From a virus: 56,471 nt of DNA. The stretch spans positions 1 through 56,471 of the IMG/VR virus record IMGVR_UViG_3300027851_000033; one strand, 5' to 3'. Numbering within the stretch: position 1 is the stretch's first letter; every line of letters begins with the position of its first letter. Made by a program: the position numbers and the translations under genes. Positions 33,845 to 41,856 of this stretch are shown here, one piece after another. The notes beneath the pieces were generated by a model. That model was not told where the DNA came from and did no database searches. It was given only the letters and a program-made list of their open reading frames with translations.

Positions 33845-36420
33845 TTTTCTTCCTTGCTTTGAATTGATCCAGTCACCGTCTGATCCCCGGAACGGAGAGT
33901 GATGGTCTTGTTTCCCGGCTGCGACTTGGCGTCCACTTGGAAAGCGCCCGCCTCAAAGGTAATGGGGACGGTGATATTGGGCGGCGCAGCGGGTTCTTTA
34001 TATGCGGTCTTCGTCTCTTTCTCGCTTGGTTTCTCTGCGTTCTTCGCCATCTGCTCGGCCTGTTCTGCCAGCTTTGCTGCATCCTCTGCCGCCTTGGTCG
34101 CTTCCTGGGCTACCTTGTTCGCCTCATTGACGGCTTGGCTCATTTCATCCAGTCTTTTCATCAGCCCATCTATTTGCCTTTCAGCCACCCCCTGAATCTC
34201 GGCAACGCGCTCACGACTTGCGGCCTCAATCCTTGCCGCCTGTATCTTGAAGTCTGCTTCTTTGTTGATTGCCATTGTCTTGTTGGCGGCCTCCATCTGT
34301 GCCTTGCGCAACTGTTCGGCCATGGATTCGAGCTTTGTTGCGGCCTGCTCTTGCACTTTGCGCAGGGCTTGCTCCATTTCTATGGAAGCGCCATTACCTG
34401 CGTTGGCACGAGCCATGATCTCTGCCACCTCGGCATTGAGCTTATCCACTTTGGCTCTTTGCTCAGCCATCGCCAGCATCGCAGAGTCTCTTTGCATCTG
34501 CAAAGCATCTGCCTGATCGCGCATCTGTTGCTCTGCCTGCTGCGCCTCTTCCGGCGTCATCGGCTTGTTATCGTCACGCTCCCCAGTGAGCTTGCGTATC
34601 TCGTCGGCGATAGCATCTTTATTGGGCATATCCGAATACTCGTATGCCATGCGTAAGAAGCGAACAGCCAATTCTGGTGGAAGACTCTCAGCCAATTTCG
34701 ACATGGTGTCAAACATGACCTGCCGCAACGTCCCCGCATAATCCTGCTCAGACACCACAAAATCTGCCGAGCTTGATGTAATGTCGTTTATGTAGCGGAC
34801 AGACCCATCCGGCTGAATCTCTGGCTCATTGACCTTTAACCACTCCATCTGGCCGCGTGTTCCTGTCAAACGAATAACCTTTTCCTCTGTGTAGAACTGC
34901 TCCACAAGAGAGAGTAGCTTTTCCCCCTGAATTTGAGTTGTCAGACGGTGATTGTCAAATGGCTCTGTTGTTGCAACGCTGCCCTGCATTTGTCGGGCTT
35001 TAATGGCCTCACCTGAAGTCGCATTGGTTTGCCGCCCCAGGTTCTCGTTATTCACCCCTGCAGCGCGCTGGATAGTCTGGGCATCCAGCGTCATCATTTG
35101 AATTTGCCCACTCGCAGCATCCGTGTCACGCCGTATACTGAATTCCTTGCCAGACTTCTTTTCTATGTAGCCATCTGGACGGTCAGCTTCTTCACGAGCC
35201 ACATTCTTGTCTGCAACTGCGCCTTCATCGGCAATAATCTGATTAGTGGACAGCATGAACAGCGCCTTGCTTGCGCGCTTGTTCAAATCTTGCTGAATAT
35301 CCCTTACACGACGAACTGCCCCATAAGGCAAGCGCGTGCGGCCATTGCGATAGCACCACAAGGGCGTCAAGCTGAACTTGTTGTGCCGATAGATGGATGC
35401 TCCCATCGAGAGCATGCATTCCTCGGTGAAGACTGCGAAATGCGTGCGCATCATTACACGCTCAACAATATCGGCAGGGTTTGTTTCCAGCGCTTGAACC
35501 AGCGCCGCATCATGTTCGGTGTAGTGCGCCCCCTTGAGCGCGCCATTCGCAATGATTTTTGAATTCGTCGGCTGGCGGAACTGGCATTCAATCAGCCTGA
35601 TCCTGCGCCTGGATGCCTCTCCATGAATTCCCCCGTTGGACGAGTAAAGCGATCCGCTACTGACAATAGGCATGCCAAGATAGAACTCATCCGTTCCTGC
35701 CTCATCAATGCTGTCCACATCTACTATTGCGCGCCTAATCTGGGCCTTGCGACTTGGGAACATCATTTCCGCAACATCTGCATCTACCCAGCGCCAGCGA
35801 AAGATATAGCGCGCATCGGACAAATCCATGTCATAACTGGAAGAATCCCACAGCACATTGCGCCAATCTTCGTAACGCGAATACAGCACATCTTCCGATG
35901 GATCATTCCTCGCACCATCGTCCAGCCAGCCAACGCCGGACTTGACGGCATCAGAAAAAGCGCGAGAGCGTGCAAATGTCACATGGTTAATATCGGAAAC
36001 GAACTTAAGCACCTTGGTCTTGGCATCCGCCGAATCAACATCATCCTCTGTCCTTGGCAACACCTTCCAGTCAATGCGCGTTCGCCGCTCCGTGCCGATC
36101 AACCAATCAACCATTGGCGCGACCTCGTTGAACACCAAGGGCATTTGGCCTCGCGCAGTCACCTCATTTTGATCTTCTGCACTCCACTGGAGTCCGTCAT
36201 AGAAATCCGCATCCAGCGCCATTTGCATGCGGTTATCCGACTGCCTTGAGCGCTCATGGAAATACCAATCCATCAGCTTTCTGTGCAGCTTGCGCGACTC
36301 CTCGCTATCCAGTGGGTCAGCCGCCGCCTCCTTGGTCTGGTTCAGCGCTTCATCAATCGAATCACTGTAATGATCGCCTCCAACACGGCGCTTGACACCA
36401 ATCTCAAATGGGTCAGCCAT
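33841..36420 (-). CDS. Portal protein, P22-like
   Basis: 859 residues forming the dodecameric DNA gate of the head. Conserved segments: LMDWYFHERSRQSDNRMQMA, FNEVAPMVDWLIGTERRTRI, DWRNVLWDSSSYDMDLSDAR, LPYGAVRRVRDIQQDLNKRA and NNENLGRQTNATSGEAIKAR. Residues about 640-800 are a long charged helix or coiled coil (AEQMRDQADALQMQRDSAML onward), as in the extended barrel of P22-type portals. Its start overlaps the next gene by 8 bases. Confidence 0.9.
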   Translation of the reverse strand: MADPFEIGVKRRVGGDHYSDSIDEALNQTKEAAADPLDSEESRKLHRKLMDWYFHERSRQSDNRMQMALDADFYDGLQWSAEDQNEVTARGQMPLVFNEVAPMVDWLIGTERRTRIDWKVLPRTEDDVDSADAKTKVLKFVSDINHVTFARSRAFSDAVKSGVGWLDDGARNDPSEDVLYSRYEDWRNVLWDSSSYDMDLSDARYIFRWRWVDADVAEMMFPSRKAQIRRAIVDVDSIDEAGTDEFYLGMPIVSSGSLYSSNGGIHGEASRRRIRLIECQFRQPTNSKIIANGALKGAHYTEHDAALVQALETNPADIVERVMMRTHFAVFTEECMLSMGASIYRHNKFSLTPLWCYRNGRTRLPYGAVRRVRDIQQDLNKRASKALFMLSTNQIIADEGAVADKNVAREEADRPDGYIEKKSGKEFSIRRDTDAASGQIQMMTLDAQTIQRAAGVNNENLGRQTNATSGEAIKARQMQGSVATTEPFDNHRLTTQIQGEKLLSLVEQFYTEEKVIRLTGTRGQMEWLKVNEPEIQPDGSVRYINDITSSSADFVVSEQDYAGTLRQVMFDTMSKLAESLPPELAVRFLRMAYEYSDMPNKDAIADEIRKLTGERDDNKPMTPEEAQQAEQQMRDQADALQMQRDSAMLAMAEQRAKVDKLNAEVAEIMARANAGNGASIEMEQALRKVQEQAATKLESMAEQLRKAQMEAANKTMAINKEADFKIQAARIEAASRERVAEIQGVAERQIDGLMKRLDEMSQAVNEANKVAQEATKAAEDAAKLAEQAEQMAKNAEKPSEKETKTAYKEPAAPPNITVPITFEAGAFQVDAKSQPGNKTITLRSGDQTVTGSIQSKEEK

Positions 36421-36832
36421 ACGCGACCCCGTCGTCCTTCGTCAGCCGTATCTCTTCCTGTGCCATCAACGCGCCATCCGCGCGTAGCTGCATTTCACCA
36501 ATCGCCGACCTCATCATCTCGCGTTCAGGCGCAGACGGCATCTCCAACAGGTCGGGGATCCCCTCAATGATGATTGAGGCCAGCTTGAACCAGTTGTTGG
36601 GTGACGGCTCCATGCCAAGCACTTCGGCAGCCGTTCGGCACTGGCGCGCCAAATAGTCATCGTTATCGTATTTGTAAGCAGCCGAATCCTTGAGGATGTA
36701 CCAAGCCGCGCCCTTGCGGTAAGCGGGGATAAGAATCAATGCTCTCTCGTCATCAACCCATGTATAGACGGCCAGCAGGTCGCCGTGTTGCCGCGTGAGA
36801 AATGCTTTACTTAGGTCGAGGTTTGCACCCAT
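36413..36832 (-). CDS. Hypothetical head-region protein
   Basis: 139 residues; MGANLDLSKAFLTRQHGDLL start chosen over a GTG 39 bases upstream because AGGAG lies 10 bases before this ATG. It has an alpha/beta look with YTWVDDERALILIPAYRKGA and DDYLARQCRTAAEVLGMEPS. It lies between terminase and portal genes, where small head-packaging proteins occur. No family recognised. Confidence 0.65.
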   Translation of the reverse strand: MGANLDLSKAFLTRQHGDLLAVYTWVDDERALILIPAYRKGAAWYILKDSAAYKYDNDDYLARQCRTAAEVLGMEPSPNNWFKLASIIIEGIPDLLEMPSAPEREMMRSAIGEMQLRADGALMAQEEIRLTKDDGVAYG

Positions 36833-36865
36833 AGACAACTCACTCCTAATGAATATAGGATAGAG

Positions 36866-36882
36866 TGCCACGCATGGCGCGA
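36866..36882 (-). repeat. Late-region 17-base motif, copy 5
   Basis: TCGCGCCATGCGTGGCA on the minus strand in the 68-base gap after the terminase stop, 34 bases before the start at 36832. Confidence 0.8.
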
Positions 36883-36900
36883 GACTTTGGCTGCTTGTCC

Positions 36901-38271
36901 TTACCTAGCCATACCTGAACCGCGCCGTATTAATGGCCTATTCTTTGATTTTTCGCCCTCATACCCCTGCGCGAACTGGCGAAACGCATCGGATGGATGA
37001 GACGCCCAGTCGTGCAATGGCGTCGGCTTGTAGTCGCCAAGCCTGTCATCCCATTCCTGCCGGTAGTTCTCTAGCCCAGCAATTCCATCAGCACACCTGT
37101 CCTCGTCGAAATAGCAAGAAGGAAACACTGATCGCGTCTGCTGAATGCCGATGATCAGGTTATTCACGCGATCAACAACCTCAAACCGCCAGTTCGGGGC
37201 CATTTCCTGAAGCAGATCGAGCATGCTTTTACCCTTCGACGCCAGGTGGCCATGCTCGGCATCATGTGGCAAGTAGTGCGTTCCCCAAAGGTAGTTTTTC
37301 AACTGCATCTGTTGGACGAAATACTCCAACTGCTTCTTGCTTCCCCCCTCATAGTCGATGAAACGATTCTCCATCCCGAGCCGCTGGTGGAACCATATCG
37401 AGGTGCCATCGCCACCCAAATCCCAGAAGGTGTTGACTGGAATGTTCGGGAGGATCGGTATCTTGCAAACACGCCCCTCCAGGCGTGCCGCTTCCATTTG
37501 CTTCGTGTAGTACGCACCGCGAATTGACGGCGATTCCCACCGGCCACGCAGCAGCGCTTTCTGTTCCTCGAGTGGCATGGCTAGCAATGTCTGCCGATAC
37601 CCTGAATCCCGTAGATACGGGTTATCTGCCAGCCGGGCCGGGATAAAGGCTCGCACGCGGGTGAAAACCTCGCCGGTTTCTTCGTCGCGCACCTCGACCT
37701 TGAACCTGGTCGCGGTTCCCTCTGTCGGGATACTCCAGTAATCCTTGACCCACTTGAAGCCGGGTCCGTCCGGGTTCGTGGTCGCACGTACGTAACAGGT
37801 GATCATCGGATCAACAGTCCGCAACCGGGACAGCATGTACAGGTACGGCACCGACGTGGGGAACAGCGTCAGCTCATCCCAACCGATGTATTGAAAGGCG
37901 CGGCCGCGATACTTGAAGCGGTCGCTGTCGTACTGCATGTGCCCCAGTTCAATGCGCGCACCGGACGGGAATGTCCAGACGTGGCCCTGTTTATCGTACT
38001 TGGCACCCGGAATTATCTCTGGATAGAGCTCCTTCGACCGGTCAATCAAGTCCTTCAGGTCGGGGAACGTGCGGCGGAATATGATTGCCTGATACTTGCG
38101 ATTATCAATAGCTCCTTGATGCAGTCCGAGAGCATCAATCAGCAAGGCGTCTGATTTGCCCCCTCCAGCTGCGCCGCCATATAGAACTTCCTCATGGGGA
38201 GACTCAAGGAATAAAGCCTGCCGATCGAATGGCTGCCAAACAATGACTTCCTCGCTGTCAGTCATCGGCAT
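36901..38271 (-). CDS. terL: Terminase large subunit
   Basis: 456 residues; the packaging ATPase/nuclease. The Walker A motif is VLYGGAAGGGKSDALLID (about residues 29-46). FIGWDELTLF-like sequence (FQYIGWDELTLFP) is the Walker B/DE motif, and RATTNPDGPG is the coupling motif. The nuclease part includes FWDLGGDGTSIWF and HYLPHDAEHGH, with the acidic residues expected of the RNase-H-like domain. It overlaps the small subunit gene by 14 bases. Confidence 0.93.
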   Translation of the reverse strand: MPMTDSEEVIVWQPFDRQALFLESPHEEVLYGGAAGGGKSDALLIDALGLHQGAIDNRKYQAIIFRRTFPDLKDLIDRSKELYPEIIPGAKYDKQGHVWTFPSGARIELGHMQYDSDRFKYRGRAFQYIGWDELTLFPTSVPYLYMLSRLRTVDPMITCYVRATTNPDGPGFKWVKDYWSIPTEGTATRFKVEVRDEETGEVFTRVRAFIPARLADNPYLRDSGYRQTLLAMPLEEQKALLRGRWESPSIRGAYYTKQMEAARLEGRVCKIPILPNIPVNTFWDLGGDGTSIWFHQRLGMENRFIDYEGGSKKQLEYFVQQMQLKNYLWGTHYLPHDAEHGHLASKGKSMLDLLQEMAPNWRFEVVDRVNNLIIGIQQTRSVFPSCYFDEDRCADGIAGLENYRQEWDDRLGDYKPTPLHDWASHPSDAFRQFAQGYEGEKSKNRPLIRRGSGMAR

Positions 38272-38830
38272 TGCGCTTTGGCGGAACCATGACTACTTTG
38301 GTGACAGGGCGAGACTGGTTATTATCCGCCTCGTACATGCCCCTTTGCTTCTCAAGCGAAGTCAGGCTGGCATTCTTGTCGGCAACCTTGTATTCCTTGA
38401 TCGTGGTAACCGGCACATCACCGCCGCCCGTCTGTGAAATCTTGATCCCGCAAATCACCGCCGCAGTATCGTCGTCCAGCAAGTGCAGTGGGATCGGCTC
38501 CCCGTCTTGGTCGAGGAACTTGCGCGGATCATAGAATGCCAAACGGGCGCGCTCTTTCAGGATGCGCTCGGTCGTGATCTTGAGGTTGTCGAATACTTCT
38601 GCTGTCCTTTGGCTAAGAATTAGCTTAACTCTAGCATCTTTTAGCATCTTCGCCCCGGTTACACCCGCCGTCTTGGCGCTGTAACCCGCTGATACTGCGG
38701 CTTGCGAGGCATTTGAACCATTAGCAAGAAACGCCTCAACAAAGGCTAACCGCTTGCACTCGGCGGCCTCTCTTGATGTCCCGGCTTTAGTGCGCTTCTT
38801 CTTCGCTATAACCCCTCTTGGTTTGATCAT
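38258..38830 (-). CDS. terS: Terminase small subunit
   Basis: 190 residues from MIKPRGVIAKKKRTKAG; this ATG overlaps the upstream stop (ATGA). RLAFVEAFLANGSNASQAAVSAGYSAKTA is the helix-turn-helix of Terminase_2-type small subunits, which recognise phage DNA, followed by oligomerisation helices. The C-terminus (TKVVMVPPKRNADD) is basic then acidic. It precedes the large subunit, as is usual. Confidence 0.85.
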   Translation of the reverse strand: MIKPRGVIAKKKRTKAGTSREAAECKRLAFVEAFLANGSNASQAAVSAGYSAKTAGVTGAKMLKDARVKLILSQRTAEVFDNLKITTERILKERARLAFYDPRKFLDQDGEPIPLHLLDDDTAAVICGIKISQTGGGDVPVTTIKEYKVADKNASLTSLEKQRGMYEADNNQSRPVTKVVMVPPKRNADD

Positions 38831-39141
38831 CCCGCCACCTTCAGCCATTGGTTGTTGAAATACAGCGCCATAGTCCTCTCCCATCCTTCCTGCCAGAATC
38901 CTCGCTTCTCATCTTTTGTGAATCTCCTACCCCGATCCAGCTCAGCATGACACGCATGGCAGGCAGCCACATGGTAAAAGTCTGCCGCCTTGTGCCCTGT
39001 GCCCTTCCCGTGCCTTATTTGGTTCGAGTGAGCTGGCTCGCAACCATGCGCAGAATGCCCCAGGCAGACACCCGGAAGGCGCAACTGGCATTCAGTTACC
39101 CGGTGAGCAAGGTCAAGCAGTGGTCGGGAGCGATAGGTCAA
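38827..39141 (-). CDS. HNH-like nuclease-domain protein (DUF1364 type)
   Basis: 104 residues starting MTYRSRPLLDLAHRVTECQL. Contains Cys/His metal-site residues (CQLRLPGVCLG, HSAHGCEPAHSNQ, AACHACHAELDRG) in the arrangement of DUF1364 proteins of lambdoid phages, which belong to the HNH superfamily. It sits right before the terminase genes, where HNH proteins often assist packaging cleavage. Overlaps both neighbours by 4 bases. Confidence 0.8.
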   Translation of the reverse strand: MTYRSRPLLDLAHRVTECQLRLPGVCLGHSAHGCEPAHSNQIRHGKGTGHKAADFYHVAACHACHAELDRGRRFTKDEKRGFWQEGWERTMALYFNNQWLKVAG

Positions 39142-39680
39142 GAAACAAACCCCAGCAGTTTTTCCACAACCTCATCCAACTCATCGCGCCCTGAATAATT
39201 CACCAGAACGCCCGCCAACAACACATTAGCTACCGCCGAATACAGCATCTCGAACTCTGCATCGCCCATATTGGCAAAACTGATACTCTTCGCCCGTAGC
39301 TGCATCCGCCCCTTGAGATCAAAGGTCTGCTCATAGAACCCTGCAGCAATAGTCACATCCTCGCGGAATCTTTCAAAGTTCTTCTGCACCGGATGCCCCT
39401 TGTAGCTTTGGCGCTTTCTTGGTGGCTCCCAAGCATCGAAGCCGAGAGTCAGCAGGGCAAAAAACTTGCGATGGAATTTACTGTTTCTTGGCACAACTGC
39501 CTCGATGCGCGCAAGTTCCCCCGGCTCCATGCTCATCAGACGCTTGAGGAATCGCCGCCAGCCGCGCTTATCGTCTTGGCTCATGCCGTCGATATATCCG
39601 GTTAGGAATTGACGCAGTACGTCGCGATCCCGCTCCGTTGGCGGAGACATATTAGTTTTCACGAGATTGATCGTGGTCAC
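39138..39680 (-). CDS. DUF1367-like early phage protein
   Basis: 180 residues. The central segment NSKFHRKFFALLTLGFDAWE and the later LRAKSISFANMGDAEFEMLYS match what I recall of DUF1367, found near NinB/RusA genes of lambdoid phages. Basic N-terminal half (KRGWRRFLKRLMSM) suggests nucleic-acid contact. Function unknown. Overlaps RusA by 4 bases, supporting a joint role in DNA metabolism. Confidence 0.7.
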   Translation of the reverse strand: MTTINLVKTNMSPPTERDRDVLRQFLTGYIDGMSQDDKRGWRRFLKRLMSMEPGELARIEAVVPRNSKFHRKFFALLTLGFDAWEPPRKRQSYKGHPVQKNFERFREDVTIAAGFYEQTFDLKGRMQLRAKSISFANMGDAEFEMLYSAVANVLLAGVLVNYSGRDELDEVVEKLLGFVS

Positions 39681-40027
39681 GCCACCCCCGCACTTAATCG
39701 CACTTCAACCGCACCACCGACCCGCACCTCAGTGTGCAGGAATGGATGCAGCACAAACCGCGAATCGTCGATACCAAGCGCCATTGCAATGCCATCGCGG
39801 CCACTTTTGAAGGCGGATATAACATTGTCATCATCGCGAGGACGCCGATCTGGCGGTAAAAATGTCACCCAAAGATGCACTGCCCCATCCCAATCAACCT
39901 TGAACCTGGCTTCTTTTGCCAGCGCCCAGCAGGTGTGTTTGTAGGCTTTCGCGGCCTTTGCCTTTTTGCTCCAATGGACACGGGCATTTGGCGAGCACTC
40001 CTTTGGCGGCCAAGGAACAGTCACCAT
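39677..40027 (-). CDS. rusA: RusA-like Holliday junction resolvase
   Basis: 116 residues. The family pattern is clear: N-terminal VPWPPKECSPNARVHWSKK, LWVTFLPPDRRPRDDDNVISAFKSGRDG (the DxDN-type acidic cluster DDDN and the following Lys) and a late D (GIDDSRF). RusA is a homodimer that cuts four-way junctions, resolving recombination or replication intermediates before packaging. Fits beside the replication genes. Confidence 0.9.
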   Translation of the reverse strand: MVTVPWPPKECSPNARVHWSKKAKAAKAYKHTCWALAKEARFKVDWDGAVHLWVTFLPPDRRPRDDDNVISAFKSGRDGIAMALGIDDSRFVLHPFLHTEVRVGGAVEVRLSAGVA

Positions 40028-40137
40028 GACAAACTCACCAATACCGCCATGAATAAGCCAAGAACATAGCCTGCCCAGAACATCCCGACAGCCGAAAATT
40101 CAGTCACCATTTCTGGTTTTTGATGAATTTCAATCAT
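40021..40137 (-). CDS. Small single-pass membrane protein
   Basis: 38 residues: MIEIHQKPEMVTEF then a hydrophobic helix (MFWAGYVLGLFMAVLVSLSW). GGAGATAATA precedes the ATG. It overlaps the methyltransferase end (8 bases) and the RusA start (7 bases), so translation is coupled. Function unknown. Confidence 0.6.
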   Translation of the reverse strand: MIEIHQKPEMVTEFSAVGMFWAGYVLGLFMAVLVSLSW

Positions 40138-41068
40138 TATTATCTCCACTCAAAATCCGCCATGCTGCTGCTCGAACACGCGGAACCTGTCCGTTGCCAA
40201 TGGCTTTAATTCGGTTTGCCCGATTGGCCATCCCATTAACCACTCGACCCAATCCGGATTTAGGCGCATCGGCGGGGTCTGCTGGCCATGGCTGAATCCC
40301 TCGCGCTCTATCGTGTAGTCCAGCCGGTCGTCCGTGTCCGCTCGGTTGTGATTCGGACTCCAGCCCTTGTACGCAGTCGCAGTCGCAGTCGGATAGATGC
40401 GCTGGCTTACCGCAGTTGCAAGGCCGTCCCCGCTGTTCGCACTCACGCTCTTTCGGTTGTAGTTCCCGCAGACTGTCTGAGTTGGCCACTTCGCAGGCGT
40501 ATTTACCATCTGCACCAACGACTGACCCGTCATTTTTTCGGTAATCGTGCCGCCCCGCGTCCCGTCCGAAGCTGCGGGAGTAGCCCAATATCCAGACTCG
40601 TTCCCGCTTATGCGGGGCACCAACGTCGGACGCTCCCATAATTCCCCATCGCGCATCAAACCCGAGCGCGGCAAGGTCGGAGAGCACTCGGTCGAGTCCG
40701 CGATTAATGAGCGCTGGGCTGTTTTCAATGAATGCGTAGCGGGGTCGTACTTCCCCAATGATCCGAGCCATTTCTGACCATAACCCTGACCGCTCGCCGT
40801 CCAGTCCGGCCCCTTTACCGGCAACGCTGATGTCCTGGCACGGGAAGCCGCCAGAAACCACGTCAACAATCCCGCGCCATGGTCTTCCGTCAAAGGTACG
40901 CACATCATCCCAAACCGGGAAAGGCGGGAATGTTCCATCGGTTTGTCGGGCCAGTAAAACTGATCTGGCATAGGCATCACACTCGACTGCACACACGGTT
41001 CTGTGCCCAAGCAACATTGAGCCGAGTATTCCTCCACCAGCGCCCGCGAAAAGCTCCAACTCATTCAT
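40130..41068 (-). CDS. C5 cytosine DNA methyltransferase
   Basis: 312 residues from ATG at 41068. Motif I ELFAGAGGGILGSMLLGHRT, motif IV GGFPCQDIS with catalytic Cys, motif VI FIENSPAL, motif VIII-like VGAPHKRERVWIL and motif X AIGNGQVP are all present. The region between VIII and X is short and variable and would carry target recognition. It may protect phage DNA from restriction or alter host methylation; no partner endonuclease is seen. The whole gene is overlapped in another frame by a second conserved-looking ORF (40150-41064). Confidence 0.9.
   Translation of the reverse strand: MNELELFAGAGGGILGSMLLGHRTVCAVECDAYARSVLLARQTDGTFPPFPVWDDVRTFDGRPWRGIVDVVSGGFPCQDISVAGKGAGLDGERSGLWSEMARIIGEVRPRYAFIENSPALINRGLDRVLSDLAALGFDARWGIMGASDVGAPHKRERVWILGYSRSFGRDAGRHDYRKNDGSVVGADGKYACEVANSDSLRELQPKERECEQRGRPCNCGKPAHLSDCDCDCVQGLESESQPSGHGRPAGLHDRARGIQPWPADPADAPKSGLGRVVNGMANRANRIKAIGNGQVPRVRAAAWRILSGDNND
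40150..41064 (-). CDS. Overprinted conserved phage protein in the methyltransferase gene
   Basis: 304 residues in another frame of the same strand. Its ATG is 4 bases after that of the methyltransferase. The sequence has marks of a recurrent phage protein: MSWSFSRALVEEYSAQ at the start, HSRLSRFGMMCVPLTEDHGA, LLTWFLAASRARTSALP, KYDPATHSLKTAQRSL, WATPAASDGTRGG and the C-terminal LNPDWVEWLMGWPIGQTELK with FRVFEQQHGGF. I recall standalone homologues annotated as hypothetical or methyltransferase-associated. Both frames look functional. Alternative: a conserved shadow of C5 methyltransferase codon constraints. Confidence 0.55.
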   Translation of the reverse strand: MSWSFSRALVEEYSAQCCLGTEPCVQSSVMPMPDQFYWPDKPMEHSRLSRFGMMCVPLTEDHGAGLLTWFLAASRARTSALPVKGPDWTASGQGYGQKWLGSLGKYDPATHSLKTAQRSLIADSTECSPTLPRSGLMRDGELWERPTLVPRISGNESGYWATPAASDGTRGGTITEKMTGQSLVQMVNTPAKWPTQTVCGNYNRKSVSANSGDGLATAVSQRIYPTATATAYKGWSPNHNRADTDDRLDYTIEREGFSHGQQTPPMRLNPDWVEWLMGWPIGQTELKPLATDRFRVFEQQHGGF

Positions 41069-41322
41069 GGCCGCCAATCGCCCGACTCCCCTTTATTTCC
41101 CCGCCCCCACTGCTCAGCCGCTTCCCGCCTGAACGCATCGGCGGCAGCCCGTCCCCTGTGCTTTGCCAGTAGCTCAAGGTAAGATTGACCATTGCCTTCG
41201 CGTTGTGCTGCATGGCGGATAAACCAACGGATTTCACATCGGTGCCGGTGCTCTTCATCATTGAGCGTATCGCCAATCATTGAGCGTTGGTCGTCCTGTT
41301 GCGCTAAAAAACAGCAATCCAT
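41065..41322 (-). CDS. Small phage protein (DUF7696-like)
   Basis: 85 residues from MDCCFLAQQDDQRSMIGD, chosen for AGAGGA 8 bases upstream. The C-terminal half SYLELLAKHRGRAAADAFRR, ending EQWGRGNKGESGDWRP, is what I recall as DUF7696, often next to phage methyltransferases. The stop overlaps the methyltransferase ATG. Function unknown. Confidence 0.65.
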   Translation of the reverse strand: MDCCFLAQQDDQRSMIGDTLNDEEHRHRCEIRWFIRHAAQREGNGQSYLELLAKHRGRAAADAFRREAAEQWGRGNKGESGDWRP

Positions 41323-41464
41323 TGCATTCGTCCTCTGCCATGCGTTGCGTGTGAGTTTTTCCGCACTCGCGGCATTTGTAGCGCACGCCGACAAGGCGTT
41401 TGTCTGCCGCGTATCTGGTCAAGCCATGGCGCAGTAGATCGCCGCCGCATGCGCAGTTTTTCAT
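41258..41464 (-). CDS. Small zinc-ribbon protein
   Basis: 68 residues. MKNCACGGDLLRHGLTRY and YKCRECGKTHTQR give a CxC...CxxC zinc ribbon like those of transposase or regulator N-termini. Its 3' end overlaps the next gene by 65 bases in another frame. Start overlaps the upstream stop by 4 bases. Probably nucleic-acid binding; the role is inferred. Confidence 0.6.
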   Translation of the reverse strand: MKNCACGGDLLRHGLTRYAADKRLVGVRYKCRECGKTHTQRMAEDECNGLLFFSATGRPTLNDWRYAQ

Positions 41465-41856
41465 GCAGACATCCTCCGGCTGAGTCCTTCAACCATCTGC
41501 CGCGCACGCTCCTTGTTTCGCTCGATGTCTTCAGGGGTCAGCTTGTGCTCAAGCGCTACCAGCTTAGGGCGCGAGTAGCTCTTCCGGCACAGCGCAACAA
41601 ACTCGGGCAGCGTCGGCGGGAATTTGCACTCGCTCACCATCGCCTTGAGCGCCAAGCCGTAGCATTCCGGGTTATCGGAAAAGCTCGAAAGCTCTTCTGC
41701 CCAAACCTCCTTGACCTCAGCAAGGTCACAATCACGCCACCGATCCGAGAATAACGTCCCGTACAACGAAGACATCTTCGAGAAAATTTTCTCGATCCAG
41801 CTATCCGGTAATACGGACAGCTTCACCGGTAATGTCACGTTCGCTTCGCTGCTCAT
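41461..41856 (-). CDS. Replication protein P-like / helicase-loader-like
   Basis: 131 residues. WIEKIFSKMSSLYGTLFSDR, WAEELSSFSDNPECYGLALK and CKFPPTLPEFVALCRKSY match a family of small phage replication proteins that follow DUF1376 proteins and resemble lambda P in context. It overlaps the DUF1376 gene by 56 bases. Likely recruits host helicase to the phage origin. Confidence 0.65.
   Translation of the reverse strand: MSSEANVTLPVKLSVLPDSWIEKIFSKMSSLYGTLFSDRWRDCDLAEVKEVWAEELSSFSDNPECYGLALKAMVSECKFPPTLPEFVALCRKSYSRPKLVALEHKLTPEDIERNKERARQMVEGLSRRMSA

Noticed and set aside
38940-38970. A sixth copy of the 17-base late motif (ACACGCATGGCA)
   Set aside because: Only the central CACGCATGG matches; it codes the conserved CHACH of the DUF1364-like protein.
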